Positions 1-11,749 of a stretch of 64,000 bases of DNA are shown piece after piece. A program made the translations under genes and the position numbers. Under the pieces are notes generated by a model that saw nothing but the letters and a program-made list of their open reading frames with translations, did not search any database and was not told where the DNA came from. Positions within the stretch are counted from its first letter, which is position 1. Every line of letters starts with the position of its first letter. Source of the DNA: Pilaira anomala (lineage: Eukaryota > Mucoromycota > Mucoromycetes > Mucorales > Mucoraceae); contig JAIXMQ010000028.1 in NCBI GenBank assembly GCA_025716855.1, positions 248,001 to 312,000 of the forward strand. The letters are read 5' to 3'.

Positions 1-865
1 CGACTAAGAGAGGTGTGATTAAATATTACTGCTTGCATCAAGTTTTTTTTTTTTTTACCTCATTTTTGTTTTCGATACTTTAAACACATATTCACGCATA
101 AAACGTAATTTTTCTTCGTCATCCACAGACATGCCAAAAGTTCTTAGTCGTTCAATAAACACTTCATCCCTATTGTATTCAAGTTAGATTTTTTTTTTTT
201 TTGCGTTACTAAGGTTTTATATTTACTCTTGTGAATTATCATGATGTTCTTCTACAACAAAACTATTAAATAAAGAAGCTGCATAAAGAAGCAAACATTC
301 AATATTGGTTCTGCGTATATATATATAATCAAACTAATATTATCAATTACCTTGTCGATGGCTTGAACCGGAAGATGTAGAACGAGGTAATTTTAACGTC
401 GAGCTTTCTTTTGGGAGTTTCGTATTCTGAAGCTTCCAGAAATTGGATTTTGTAGTAGCTTTTGTAGCCCAGATAATGGCTTGTTCATAGACCTGACGAG
501 ACAGCTATTCAATAGAGATAATAAGTTATTATCATCCTATTACATAACATTATGTTATATACTTTACAGGTGTTTCTATATTTTGAAGTAAACTCTCTTC
601 ACTGATTTCAGCAATATCAGACCTTAAAAAGGGTCGAATCATTGGGTACACAATACACCAAAGATCAGTCTTTGGTAAATGTTTTTCAGTGGATGCAATA
701 AACCCTACAGCCCCATTTCGAATCCATGCATTTGGGTGACACAATAACGGCCAAATAATACCAACCAATTCCCAAAGTTTCATTTTCTGAAATAACCCAA
801 GATCTGCTAAACTTGTTAATGAATTCAATACTTTTTCTACAACAAATTCTTCGGCATCTATATCA

Positions 866-897
<32 letters not shown>

Positions 898-3719
898 TTC
901 TTGAGAGTTTGCATAAAAACAATATTATATGATTATTTACCCGTAAGCGCTTGAATCATTAAAGGTAAAATATATTCTTCTAAACTTCTTGCGCCTACAA
1001 ATGTACCTACACCCTTAATGCTTTCAAAAAATGCACTACGAAGCATCCAATCTTTATCGTTCAAGTATGTAATCATATGACTCAACAAAACATCATTCGC
1101 TTTTTGCCTTCCAAAAAAGACACATAAACACGTAATGTTCGTTAACAATGCTCTCTTGACAGAACTTTCATTATCAATCAACAAGATAGTAGCTTGCTCT
1201 TGAATAACAGCATGTAAATCTTGAAGTGAAGAATCGTATGCTGACTAGCGAAAAAAAAAAAAAAAAAAAAGTTACAAGATGATCTACAGATGTTACAAAA
1301 CAGTATACTCTTTTACCTCAAAGTTAAGATCTTCCGAATCTGTATCTGTTACAGGATACACATTATCTGCTTTTAACAATTGTGTCATTTCTAAAAATCG
1401 AAGTGCAGTTTCCGCTATTAAAGCAATACAGCTAGCATATGTTGATCGAACGAGCACATCTGGGTCTGTAGAAAATGGTCGAATGCTGGGTATAATGTAT
1501 TCTGGAAAGATACGAGCGTTGATAGGAGAAATTGATTCGACCATACACAACTATACATGATTATAAGAATGATGTTTCACGTTGATTTTATATTTTAAAA
1601 TCTTACCACTTGAGTTAATGTCTTGATCGCATTGGCTCTCACAAGAGATGCTTCATCAGTTAATAATACTATGAGGTAAGGTACTAATCGATCCAATTTC
1701 ACATCATCTGGAAGTCGTTCAGCTAAACCTAACAAGATATCAAGCGCTTTTAATTTTGAACTTGGATAAAGTGTGTTTCGAATCAATGAACAAACAAATG
1801 ATAATAGAATTAAAGATCCTTCCTCTATTTATATATATATATAACTACATTAAAATAAAAAGGTTTCAATACAAATATATATAGTATTCTACTTACCACC
1901 AGGTTTATAAGATATAGGTGGATTCTCAACATCGTTAGAAAAATTTAGTATATTTGAAGTCGGAGGAAGTAAAATCTAAATCACAAAAATGAAATAAGAA
2001 TTTATACTATTCGCTTTATTTTGAAAAGAGAGACTTACAGATGAGGCAGTTGTTGTGTTAGACAGGTCAGTTCTTGTTCTACGTTTTTCTCCTTCATTTA
2101 CTTCATCAGAAGGAAAAGAGATAAAATACATGATTTTTTCAAAGTCATAAAATATACGTTCAATCTTTTCATCAGCGTCTGTTAATTTTCTACTGTTGAC
2201 ACTTGGATATGCAGAGGATAAAGCGGACATGATGGTAGACTCTGCTTGCGGTGGTTGGTTATCCACTTTATCAATTAAAGAACTCATATATTGGTATAAG
2301 AAGGAGTAAAAATAATAAGGAAACGCTTTTCCATGCCATTCTGAAAGATATTCCTCTGCTGACAATCGAGATGTTGGATCAATTTGAATCATATGTTTGA
2401 CCATATCCTATATAATGTATTAGGAATTATCAAGAATGCTAGAAAGGCACCCTTTTTTTTTTTTTTTTCTTTACTTACTCTTATGTTTTTATCCTCAATC
2501 TTTTCCAAACTTGCATCTGGATTATATTCTCCACTTCTGTACTTGAACAGTTGTGATAAAGTGAATAAGGGCGTACCTTCCAGAAATAATTCGGCAATAA
2601 CACATCTAACATGCAGTATTAAAAATGATATCAGTATATTCCTCTCATTTATGACTTACCCAACCGAGAAAATATCCATGGCAGGTGTCAATTCACTTTC
2701 GTTATCATTGACTGCCATCTTTCTCTATATAAACATATTAATATGAGCCCTCTCTCTCTCTCTCTCTCTTTTTTATATATAAATGTTCACCATTCTTTGA
2801 TCTATCTCTGTTCCAGACTTATAAAATCGCTCAGGAGCAATATAACATGTCCTCCTATGTGATGTATCAAAAAAGAACGAAAAATCAGCGGGATTATCCT
2901 AAAAAAAAAAAAAAAAAAAAAATCCATTAGCCTACCTATAAAAAAAAAAAAAATTAACGCATCTGTTTCAATTTACCTCTGGTAAATAAGTGGGTTTGTA
3001 AAATGCAAAATCTACTAAGAAAGCCCAATTCCAAGATGTGACCAAAACGTTTTCTGTCTTGATATCACCATGATATACATTTTTTGCGTGTGAATCCGCT
3101 ACTCCTTTTAATAATTGATATGCAATCCATTTTTTTTCAATGATAGTTAAAAATGGCCGAGTACTTTTTGCATAATAAAAACGTTTAGTAATCTTATCAA
3201 CAAGTAAAAAAAAAAATAAGGCAGTGTACCTGATTCTATCATATAAACTACTGTATAGATATTGTCGAACTAATAAAGTAGCTCGTTCTGTATTCAATAT
3301 TCTCTGAAAATAAAAAGCATTTGGCACTTGTAATAATGCTTCTCTTTCCTCTATACATTTTGGTTTTTTAGATGGGGAAAAAAAAAAAAAAAAGCACGAA
3401 TCACATCAAATCATAATAAAATTACCGTTAAACTTTTTCACTTGTTTTAACAAAGACATGCCCGATTCAGGCTTTACAAATAACTTGATAACAACATGAC
3501 CATCTTTATGTCTACCACGTAGCGTTTTCATGAATCGTGCTGCTCCAATACTATATATATATATATATATATATTTGCATAAATCGTTAACATGGTTCAG
3601 CTTAAACTTTATTTTAAAAAAAAAATAGATTGCCTTTTCTCATAATACACGTCGCCTAATTCGCTAACATAGCTTCCAATAGCTGCGATATCTGTAAAAT
3701 TGGATATATTGTTTCCCAT
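1..3719 (-). CDS. vps15: VPS15-like PI3-kinase regulatory protein kinase (3' part cut off by window edge)
   Basis: Vps15 is the myristoylated pseudokinase-like scaffold of the Vps34 PI3-kinase complexes that act in endosomal sorting and autophagy. The predicted start MGNNIS at 3719 gives a Gly-2 suited to N-myristoylation. The kinase domain carries the atypical Vps15 motifs HGDIKTEN in place of [12 protein letters not shown] in place of DFG, and IAPERF further on. HEAT-like helices follow around 900-1800, for example [20 protein letters not shown]. The leftmost exons read [15 protein letters not shown], the linker before the WD40 propeller, so the propeller lies beyond base 1. There are about ten short introns. 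One (3551-3633) seems to be GC-AG, and another (about 3163-3229) is a multiple of three without a stop, so the frame reads through it. Family assignment is firm; exact exon borders are inferred. Confidence 0.93.
3551..3633 (-). other. GC-AG intron in VPS15
   Basis: Exon 1 ends ...GAG AAA AG followed by GCAATC, and exon 2 starts T ATT GGA GCA after ...ATATAG. Splicing here restores YEKSIGAARF, the expected Vps15 N-terminal sequence. No GT donor nearby keeps that reading frame. The intron contains an (AT)n run. Confidence 0.7.
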
Positions 3720-4056
3720 TATTATGATAAAGAAAATCAACTTTTTTTTTTTTTTTTTTTTTTTTTTTGGTATGTACGAAAACGGTTTTTTATCTGAGGT
3801 GTGACCTGCTTACTTTCTCCCTTTAATCATGTGATATAAAAAACTGGCAACCTTTTGAATTTATTTTAGATTGGGCAATAGCGTGAGAATTTAATTCGAT
3901 TTATACACAAGCGCAAATATATTAGATGATAAAAAGTTAAAATACCCACGGTTTTTACTTGTTTCTGACAGGTAAATTTTAATGAATGAAAAAGTAATAG
4001 GAAAATGATTATAGATGGAGAGAATGAAATGTAAAAAAAAAAAAAAAAAAAAGTAT

Positions 4057-5634
4057 TTAAAAGTGAGAAGTATACCATTCACTTAATTGTTTCATGAAAT
4101 AGAAAGATGGATTAGGAGAGATAGTTTTTGAAGAACCAAGGTATAAAGAAGTAAGGATCAAGAGAATGATATGATAGAGTAAGAAGATCCAAGCGATGAC
4201 GGTGATGACAGTGGTTGCTTTATGTTTTGTAAAGAGCACGATATCTTCTTGAATGGTATGAATAATTTCATGTTGTTTATTGAATTCGGTAGATAATGAA
4301 TGGATGATATTTTCTTGTTGAATGATTTGTTGATGATATTGATTTCGTTCAGATTCCAGATCCTGAATTTTCTTTGAATAATCCGCTACTTGATCTGATC
4401 GATTTACAGTTGTTCTGGCTTCATCCAGGTCAAACTTTTGTCGATCAATGATATCAATTAGTTTTTTGTTTTCTTGGTGTTGTTCATCGAGTTTTAAATG
4501 TAAATCAGATTTTTCGGCTTCGAGTTGATTTAATTTTGATTCAGCAAATTGTAAATTCTCTTGTGTAGTTGTGAATTCAAGTTGTATATTTTCAATCTCT
4601 TGTTGTTTCCTTGTCTTTTCTAATTGGAATTGATCGATTATGCCTTGTAATTCGTTTATTTTATCAAGTCTCTCTCGTTCTTTATGCTTTTGTTGAAGGA
4701 CAAGTGTCTTTTGTTGTTCAGCTTCAATGTTCATGTGCTCTAATCGTGTTTGTAATTGTGTGATACGTTCTGAATGTTCTTTAGCCATTGTTAACATTCT
4801 TGATTCACATTCTTTTACTTGCTTTGTTGCAATTAAATTGTTCTTTTGTAAAGTAGCTACTAAATCCGATGAAGACTTTTTTTTTTTTTTTTGAAAAAGT
4901 GTGTGTATAAGTGAATCTATCAGTTATTTATATATCTTTTATCTTACATATTCTGTATACGTATGACGTGGAAGGAATTCTTGTTCATCCTCTTCATACA
5001 CTAAAAAAAAAAAAACAATTAATTTAATACATATTTTTCTTTGTTATCAAAAAAAATTGTACCTGATTTATCAGAAGAATCATCCGTCTTGTTCAAATAA
5101 AAAAAAAATTAATACAATGAAAAAGAGAGAAAGAAAGAAAATATGACTTACAACACTTGGATGATTTGGACTGGATCTACCCAAGACATCAAAATATTCA
5201 TTTTTTTTAGACGCATGAGAGGATCTTGTAGGTCTTGAGTCTAATATGCTAGGTTCAAGTTTATTGTGACGGATAAGAAAGAGTAAACGAATGAAATCTT
5301 CAGGCGTCATTTCGATTTGAGCGTTTGCTTCACAAAAAGGCCTTATGGCCATCATTTGTTGTGCATTCAAGACGTAATGGCCTTCTCGTTCGTTATAGAG
5401 ATCAAGGAATTGTAACCATTCATAAGCAGGTGCTGTACCGTTATTACGACGTGGTGAAACTTTAAAGAATGCTTGAATGTAAAGTTCGACTTGTTCGTCT
5501 GTTAATACAAACTTTGAAAGTAGCATTAGATAAAGTTTTTTTTCTTTCTTTCTTTTAATATTATTTCTTTCTTTTACCTTTTGTTGCTGTTGTTGTTGTT
5601 GTTGTTGTTGCTGTATATTTTCTTTTCGTAACAT
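4057..5634 (-). CDS. Tail-anchored coiled-coil protein, function unknown
   Basis: I do not recognise a family. The first exon starts at the ATG at 5634 (MLRKENIQ) and runs into a polyglutamine tract. An intron follows, then a helical region (FVLTDEQVELYIQAFF ... MTPEDFIRLLFLIRHN) that resembles a degenerate EF-hand-like fold without calcium loops. Two small acidic exons follow, then about 180 residues of heptad-rich coiled coil. The C-terminus holds one hydrophobic segment (TVITVIAWIFLLYHIILLIL) and about 25 further residues. This order suggests a tail-anchored ER, Golgi or nuclear-envelope tether; the layout recalls golgins or KASH proteins, but the tail lacks the proline-rich KASH ending. 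An alternative start is the downstream MLLSKF. It is divergent from the Zn2Cys6 gene, with about 200 bp between starts. Confidence 0.7.
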
Positions 5635-5832
5635 TTTGAAAAAAAAAAAGCTTAAAATTGATGCAGAGAGCCCTGAGAAAAAAAAAAAAAAAAGTGTTGT
5701 GTATGACAAGGAAAAAGAGAAAACGGGGTGTTAAAACTTTTTTTTTTTTTTCCTTTATTTTTATACCTTTTTTTTTTTTCTTTTTTCTTTCTTCTTTTTT
5801 TATATTTTATTTTATTTTTTTAGGTGCATCAA

Positions 5833-7845
5833 ATGGATAATGAAACAAATGCCCGACCTATTAAAAGGAGAGCACGTATGGCATTATCATGTCAAAGGTA
5901 AGGTAAACAAAGGAATAATAAAAAAAAAAACTTTTTTTTTTTTTTTTGTATTACAACAAACCAATAAAGGGAATTTTAATATTTTTTTTTTTTTTTTTTT
6001 TTTTTTTACAATAGATGTCGAAAGCATCGTTCAAAATGTTCTCGTTCAAGACCAACGTGTGAACAATGTACAGCAGCAGGAGTGGAATGTACTTACCTTG
6101 AAATACCTGGGGATTTAGAAAGTACAGCTTTACGTGATCGGTTTGCAGGACTTGAAGATCAAATTCATTCACTCATGGATGAGTTTGGGAATATTGAAGC
6201 GCTTGTCAAATCTAACACGCCTAGTCATAATAATATAAATACAACAGATCATTCTAATGTACGAACAAACGCTTTAGAAAATTGGAATATTCATCAACCA
6301 CAAGGAGCATCAGGACTTTCAATTGATACACACATGTATCATGTGACAGATATCTATTCAACATTAATTCAATTCGCAAGAGAAAATACGAATGCAATCA
6401 CCTTATACCCACAACCAGATCAACAAAAGAAACCTATTTGGCTTATAAGAAATCATTCAATTTTTACCAACGTACGTCTTTCTCATTTTACTAGTTTAAG
6501 ACCCAATGTAAATGATGGTGAAGATACTGAAGATGATGCATTACATTTAAAAGCAATGGCCGAAGCACAAAGATTAAATGATATGGATACAGATGATGAT
6601 GATGATGACGACGATAGTATACCAGAACCTTTATCACCTATTTTAGTTCAAAGATTATTATCACTTTACAAGAATTGTTTATTATATGGAGCAGTTCAAC
6701 CGTTTGATATATTATTTAAAGATGTCTTGATGGATCCAAGTATTTTATCACCTTCATTTCAATTATTATTAGCCTCTATTCTATGTCATATGTTACCTCA
6801 TGCTTATTATTGGCATCCAGAAATATTTGAAAATACAACGATGACCGAATCAAAATGTACAGAGATATCGATTACATATTATAAATGGGCCAAAAAATTA
6901 TTATCTTCAATTTATTTTGATGCACCTAGTTTAACAACATGTCATGCGATTTGTAACTTGGTATTATATCATATAGAGAATGGAAATACATCTGTTATTT
7001 ATATTTATTCAGGTATGGCAGTTCGAATGGCACTTTCATTAAAACTTTATAGAGAAGACGCGTTAGATGCAATATCAGAAAATCAAGTTGAATTATTTCC
7101 ATTCTTGTATCGACCCCCCGTGATGGTTGTGAAACAATATGCAAGATCTTTACTTTGGTTCATGTATTTCTTGGATACAGCTGCATCTCATTATCATAAT
7201 AAACCGTATGAAATTCATTTAGATGATCATGTCAGTACGACTACTTATTTTAAAAATCCACCTATTTCAAGCGCAGGTGTAGATGAACATCAAGCATTTT
7301 TTCAATTCATTGAATTTCATACCTGTCAAATTACAAGAGATATACGTCGTACCATCTTTACACATCCGGAAGAAGATCAAACGAGTTATGAAGCAATTGA
7401 AAGGATTGAAAGAAGATTACTTGAATTTCAAACTCAATTACCTTCGATTGATTTAAATAATCATACCAATATTTGGCATAGACGATGTATATTTAAACAA
7501 TGGATTCGACATCATGGACATTGGATCTTAATCCATCAATCTTATTTACCTACGCCCATGTCCGTTGCACGATGTACTACTGCTGCCTTTGCTTTGGTCG
7601 AATTATTTGATCATTGGATTGTTGAAATCGATTGTTATTTTAGACCCTGTGTCCATGAACTTAAACAAGCTTGTGAAATCTTATTATATCATGTTGATCA
7701 AAATACCCCAATTAAATTAAATGCTTTACAGGGTTTGGTGAGGTTAATTAATGTCTTGTTGAAAACTCCCGTAGGTGAAATAGCTAGAACCCGACCCTTT
7801 GTACAACGTGTATTAAAAGCAATTGCCGAGAATAATAATAAATAA
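5833..7845 (+). CDS. Zn2Cys6 fungal-specific transcription factor
   Basis: Exon 1 (MDNETNARPIKRRARMALSCQR) joins across an intron full of T runs to a second exon that completes a canonical binuclear zinc cluster: C-X2-C-X6-C-X6-C-X2-C-X6-C, starting SCQRCRKHRSKC and ending TAAGVEC. A basic stretch (KRRAR) lies just before it. A short linker leads into a fungal-specific transcription factor middle homology region, recognisable by YIYSGMAVRMALSLKLYRE at about residue 335. An acidic stretch (DMDTDDDDDDDDS) lies between. The protein should be a nuclear sequence-specific regulator; its target pathway cannot be read from the sequence, and the neighbours give no metabolic cluster. The start is the only ATG that includes the first cysteine pair. 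Confidence 0.92.
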
Positions 7846-7877
7846 ATAATAATAAAATATTTTTATTTATTTTTTTT

Positions 7878-8358
7878 TTACAAGAGAGGTGGACTATGAT
7901 AATGTCTAGAAGGTGATAATGATCTCTTCTTTATATCATATGTAGTAGCAGTAGTAGTAGTAGTAGTAGTAGGATGATGATGATGAGGAGGAGGAAGAGA
8001 AGAAGAAGAAGAAGGAGGAGGAGGAGGAGGAGGAGGAGAAGAATGATGCTTTAAGGTATGATGAAAAGTACTAGAAGTACTAGTAGGAATAGGTGATCGA
8101 GATCTTGAATGATGTGAATGTTTTTGTTGTTGATATAATGGAGGAGGAGGAGGAGGAGGAGATCGACCACGAGGTGGAGACATTGAACGTCGTCTTTCAT
8201 AACTTCGACTGTATGGCATACGAGATAAATGATGAGGTGGTGGTGGTGGTGGATTAGGTGGTGTTGTAGGTCCACCTAATCTCCAAGATGCACTAGGTGC
8301 ATTACGAGCCCACTTATCGGGAATTAGAAATCTTTTTTCGAATCACATGTTTCCATAG

Positions 8359-8389
<31 letters not shown>

Positions 8390-8510
8390 ACTTGAACACT
8401 GATCGTATATCCGTCAATACGTCTACCATGCATTTCGTTAAAAGCATCTTCTGCATCATGTGGATCCTCAAATTCCACAAAAGCGTACCTAAAATAAATT
8501 ATATACGTGA

Positions 8511-8550
<40 letters not shown>

Positions 8551-8719
8551 AAAAATAAATAAACAATCTTTTTACACTTTGGCTGAAAATGATTTAGGTG
8601 CAGGAATATCACAACGAACAAGTCTACCGTATCTATGTAAGAAAAAAATAAAAATAAAAATAAAAAAAAAGGTTAAGAAAATAAGGGCTTCTTGGTTTGT
8701 TTCTTTATAAATAAAGGGT

Positions 8720-8754
<35 letters not shown>

Positions 8755-8810
8755 CGAGATTATTTTATATTCGTAATTTCGTTCTTTTTTTTTTTTAAAT
8801 CGACTAAAAA

Positions 8811-8841
<31 letters not shown>

Positions 8842-8968
8842 TACTCGTGCGAAAAAAAAAATATATAGAAAAAAAAAAGGGTTTACTAGTTTACCGTTCG
8901 AATTCGTAAGCAAGGTCTCTTGCGCGTGTTCGTCCTCCAAAGCCAGCTACAAATAATGTTGTCCTCAT
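7878..8968 (-). CDS. SR-type splicing factor with one RRM
   Basis: Start MRTTLFVAGFGG at 8968 opens directly into an RRM: RNP2 is LFVAGF and RNP1 is VYAFVEFEDPHDAEDA, separated by two introns, ending MHGRRIDGYTISVQ. The tail is low complexity with RSYERRRSMSPPRGRSPP, HSRSRSPIP and RSLSPSRHY, plus polyproline, polyserine, polyhistidine and polythreonine runs. This is the plan of small SR proteins (human SRSF2/SRSF3, fission yeast Srp1/Srp2), which bind exonic RNA and recruit the spliceosome in the nucleus. Introns contain long homopolymers (T run at about 8361-8385, A run at 8513-8548), and both flanks of the last-mentioned intron remain in frame. The 3' end is only 32 bp from the convergent Zn2Cys6 gene. 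Confidence 0.88.
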
Positions 8969-9507
8969 CTCGATTTTTTTTTCTCGTGTTTATAAATATA
9001 TATATATATATATATACGTGGTTTTTTTGGTATTTAAAAAGAGAGAAGGGAAGAAGAAAAAAGAATCAACAGAAAAAAAAAAATAAATAAATAAAAAAAA
9101 AAATAAAAAAAAATAAAAAATATAGCTGACATCACACACACACACACACTCGCACTCACTCACTCACACACACTACTACTACTACTGCACACTCCACATC
9201 AAGATATTAACATTATAAGCATCTTTTTAAACTTTGTTTGAACACCCCCCCTTAGATTACTTTTAGTAATTTTATTAAAAGTCAGTTATTTTGGGTTTTT
9301 TTTTTTTTATTTGGTTTCCATGGATTCTCTTTGATCAAGAAAAAAAATAAATCAACTACATATTTCTTTCTTGTACTTTTAAAAAGATAAAAAGATAAAG
9401 AAGGGGGGGTGGGATTTGAAGAAAGACAGCTTTCTCGATGATTATTAAATTTTTTTTTTTCTCTTAAAAAAAAAAAAAAAAAAGGATGAGGGTCCGTTGG
9501 TTACACG
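8969..9507. other. Intergenic, low complexity
   Basis: Upstream of the SR gene and downstream of the Nudix gene. It holds (TA)n at about 8995-9015, AAAT/AAAAT runs at 9076-9122, CA and CACT repeats at 9133-9175 followed by (CTA)n, and long A or T tracts. No open reading frame or RNA gene is visible. Confidence 0.7.
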
Positions 9508-9966
9508 CTATTCTAAAAAGCTCAAATCCAAATCCTTTTGTTCCAAAAAGACTTGTAAAGGAAGAAACAAGTGATAGGATTTCAATTCATCCAACGTAAC
9601 CCATTTCCAGGTACCTTGTAATTTTTCAGGTTCCATCACTTTGACATCCTTCACCGAATCCACTTGACTGTACATGAATATCGTCACATAATGCTTTTGT
9701 TCGGTTGGCATGATCGTATTCAATGCAGTAATAAATCTAATTTGACTTTTATCAAGCTTTAAATTCGTTTCTTCTAATACTTCTCGAAAAGCACACGTCG
9801 CAAAATCTTCAAACATGTCGAGATGACCTCCTGGAAGTCCGTAACTGTTGGCTCCATGTGAGCCTTTACGTTGCCCGATAAGGAACCGCTTTTTACCAGC
9901 GTCATTTGGGTCCTGATGGATCACAAAACAACCTACCCCTACTCGAACGTGTTCTTGAACTGTCAT
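9508..9966 (-). CDS. Nudix hydrolase (NUDT15/MTH2-like)
   Basis: A single-exon protein of 152 residues. It has the complete Nudix box, G-X5-E-X7-R-E-U-X-E-E, read as GHLDMFEDFATCAF followed by REVLEETNL, at about residues 47-70. The surrounding sequence (VRVGVGCFVIH, GSYGLPGGHLD-like block, WKWVTLDEL near the C-terminus) matches the small NUDT15/MTH2 group that hydrolyses (oxidised) nucleoside triphosphates to monophosphates. No targeting peptide is seen, so it is probably cytosolic. Substrate choice among dNTPs, NADH or coenzymes cannot be read from the sequence. It is divergent from the AGGF1-like gene. Confidence 0.93.
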   Translation of the reverse strand: MTVQEHVRVGVGCFVIHQDPNDAGKKRFLIGQRKGSHGANSYGLPGGHLDMFEDFATCAFREVLEETNLKLDKSQIRFITALNTIMPTEQKHYVTIFMYSQVDSVKDVKVMEPEKLQGTWKWVTLDELKSYHLFLPLQVFLEQKDLDLSFLE

Positions 9967-10364
9967 TTATGTAAAAAAAAAAAAAAAAAAAAAAAAATTG
10001 TTTTCTAGGGAAAAAAAAAAATCGCTTTTATTAAAAGCCGTCGCGCTTAAAGTGCGGGGGAGCTGAATTCTTTATTAATAGGCATTTACAAAAGTGCTTA
10101 AGGTATATGTATACTTTCTCTCTTTGGGAAGAATTACATCTTCGTTTCGTATGGTAACGTTGCTCAGAAAAAAAAAAAAGAGTGACCAAAGCTCTTGGTT
10201 GATTTGAACAAAGTGACTTCATGTCTATAATATAATAACGAGAAAATAAATATCTAGCATAATCGTAGTATGATAGCTCATAATAAAGTACATCTCCGCT
10301 CATTAAAAAAAATATAAAGACAACTTCTGTAATATAATTTTTTTTTTTTTTTTTAAATGAAAAC
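9967..10364. promoter_or_regulatory. Divergent promoter region, Nudix / AGGF1-like
   Basis: About 400 bp shared upstream region of two divergent genes, with A/T homopolymers next to both starts (9973-9997 and 10340-10354). No clear TATA box or known operator is recognisable. Confidence 0.5.
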
Positions 10365-11612
10365 ATGTCTGATGAACAGGACTTTGGTTCTAAATTAGAT
10401 ACATACCTCTCCGATTCAAAACAAGAAAAACCTTCAACACAACAACAACAACAAAGCCAATGGGTACGAGATGAAAAGACGGGCGTATTTGTAGATCATA
10501 ATCGAGAACTTGTCATGTACATTCAAGCTGATGGAAGTTGGGCTTGTGGAGACTACCATCAATTCTATCCGATGCGATACGTATTTGACTTGACAACCCA
10601 AGCTTGGTTAGATACAGTGACAAACGAATACTCATTTTACGATGAAGTGACACAAAGTTATATTCCCTTAACCGATGCCTATTGGCAAGGTCATCCACAA
10701 AGTACGGAATCTTTTCGACTGGTAGTTCAAACCTCACCTTTTTATGAACCAGGACAAGTAGTGTTGATTGACGAAAACGGGTTGACGATCGGTCGCGATC
10801 GGTCTTGGGATAGTCGATTGAGGTTACCCGAGATGATTGTAAGTAAATACCATGCGATGATCTACTTTGATAAACAAGAAAAATTATTTTATTTAATTGA
10901 TAATGGATCACAACATGGTACGTTTGTGAATCAAACAAGGCTATCTGAACCAAAACAAGCAAGTCTACCGTACGAGTTAAGAGATAAAGATAAGGTTCGA
11001 ATTGGGTCTACGGTATTGGAAGTGCATATACATGCGATGGGTTGGCCTTGTCACGATTGTTTAGCAAGTGTGTTGATTGAAACAAGTCAAGGTAAAAAAG
11101 AAAAACAGCAACAACAACAACAAGAATACGTTCAGCAGCATGTGGATTTAGAAGAAAGTAGAAGAGATTGGATTCATCAACAACAAAAAAAGTTGTATCA
11201 TGTACCTCCTTCTCCTCCTCTGCCACAAGAAAATTATATTGATCGTGCTCAACTTCGAAGAAATCATACAAAACCTGAAAGATTTATTTCTCCAGAACAG
11301 GATGTACATGTTAAGAAAGAACAAGTAGAAGAATATACCCCAATACAACAACAACAATATCATATTTCTTATCAGACACCTGTCAGTGGTATTGGTAATC
11401 AAATGTTACAGAAATTAGGCTGGCAAGAAGGTCAAAGTTTAGGGAAATATGGTAACGGTATCTTGGAACCGATCCGACCTACAACTCAATTAAGTCGTAC
11501 CGGTTTAGGTGCCACCACGACTACTCAAACACAACAATTGGATCCAAATGAATCCAAAAAAGAAAAACAATGGAGATTAGCTCAAGAAAGATATAAAAAT
11601 ACTTTTACTTAA
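10365..11612 (+). CDS. FHA and G-patch protein, AGGF1-like
   Basis: Single exon, 415 residues. The N-terminal half holds aromatic-rich octamer-like repeats (WVRDEKTGVFVDHNRELVMY, WLDTVTNEYSFYDEVTQSY) resembling the OCRE region. A forkhead-associated domain follows at about 120-225, with GLTIGRD, SKYHAMI and NGSQHGTFVN as the phosphothreonine-binding signature residues. After a Gln-rich linker comes a G-patch at about 340-385 (GIGNQMLQKLGWQEGQSLGK ... RTGLG). This order is that of animal AGGF1 and its plant and fungal relatives, associated with RNA processing. G-patches usually activate DEAH helicases, so a nuclear RNA role is inferred. No intron is needed. It is convergent with the secreted protein gene downstream, 137 bp apart. 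Confidence 0.9.
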   Translation: MSDEQDFGSKLDTYLSDSKQEKPSTQQQQQSQWVRDEKTGVFVDHNRELVMYIQADGSWACGDYHQFYPMRYVFDLTTQAWLDTVTNEYSFYDEVTQSYIPLTDAYWQGHPQSTESFRLVVQTSPFYEPGQVVLIDENGLTIGRDRSWDSRLRLPEMIVSKYHAMIYFDKQEKLFYLIDNGSQHGTFVNQTRLSEPKQASLPYELRDKDKVRIGSTVLEVHIHAMGWPCHDCLASVLIETSQGKKEKQQQQQQEYVQQHVDLEESRRDWIHQQQKKLYHVPPSPPLPQENYIDRAQLRRNHTKPERFISPEQDVHVKKEQVEEYTPIQQQQYHISYQTPVSGIGNQMLQKLGWQEGQSLGKYGNGILEPIRPTTQLSRTGLGATTTTQTQQLDPNESKKEKQWRLAQERYKNTFT

Positions 11613-11749
11613 AAAAAAAAAAATTTTTTTTACATAAAAACTTTGTATATAATGTTATGTTTAAGGAGGAAGAAGGGGGGGGGGGAATAAGTAAAGAAAA
11701 AAAAAAAAGAGTGTGTGTGAGGGAGTTGTTAATACATTTTTTTTTTTTT

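Noticed and set aside
10513..11402. Minus-strand frames across the FHA/G-patch gene
   Set aside because: Shadows of a single-exon gene with conserved domains on the plus strand.
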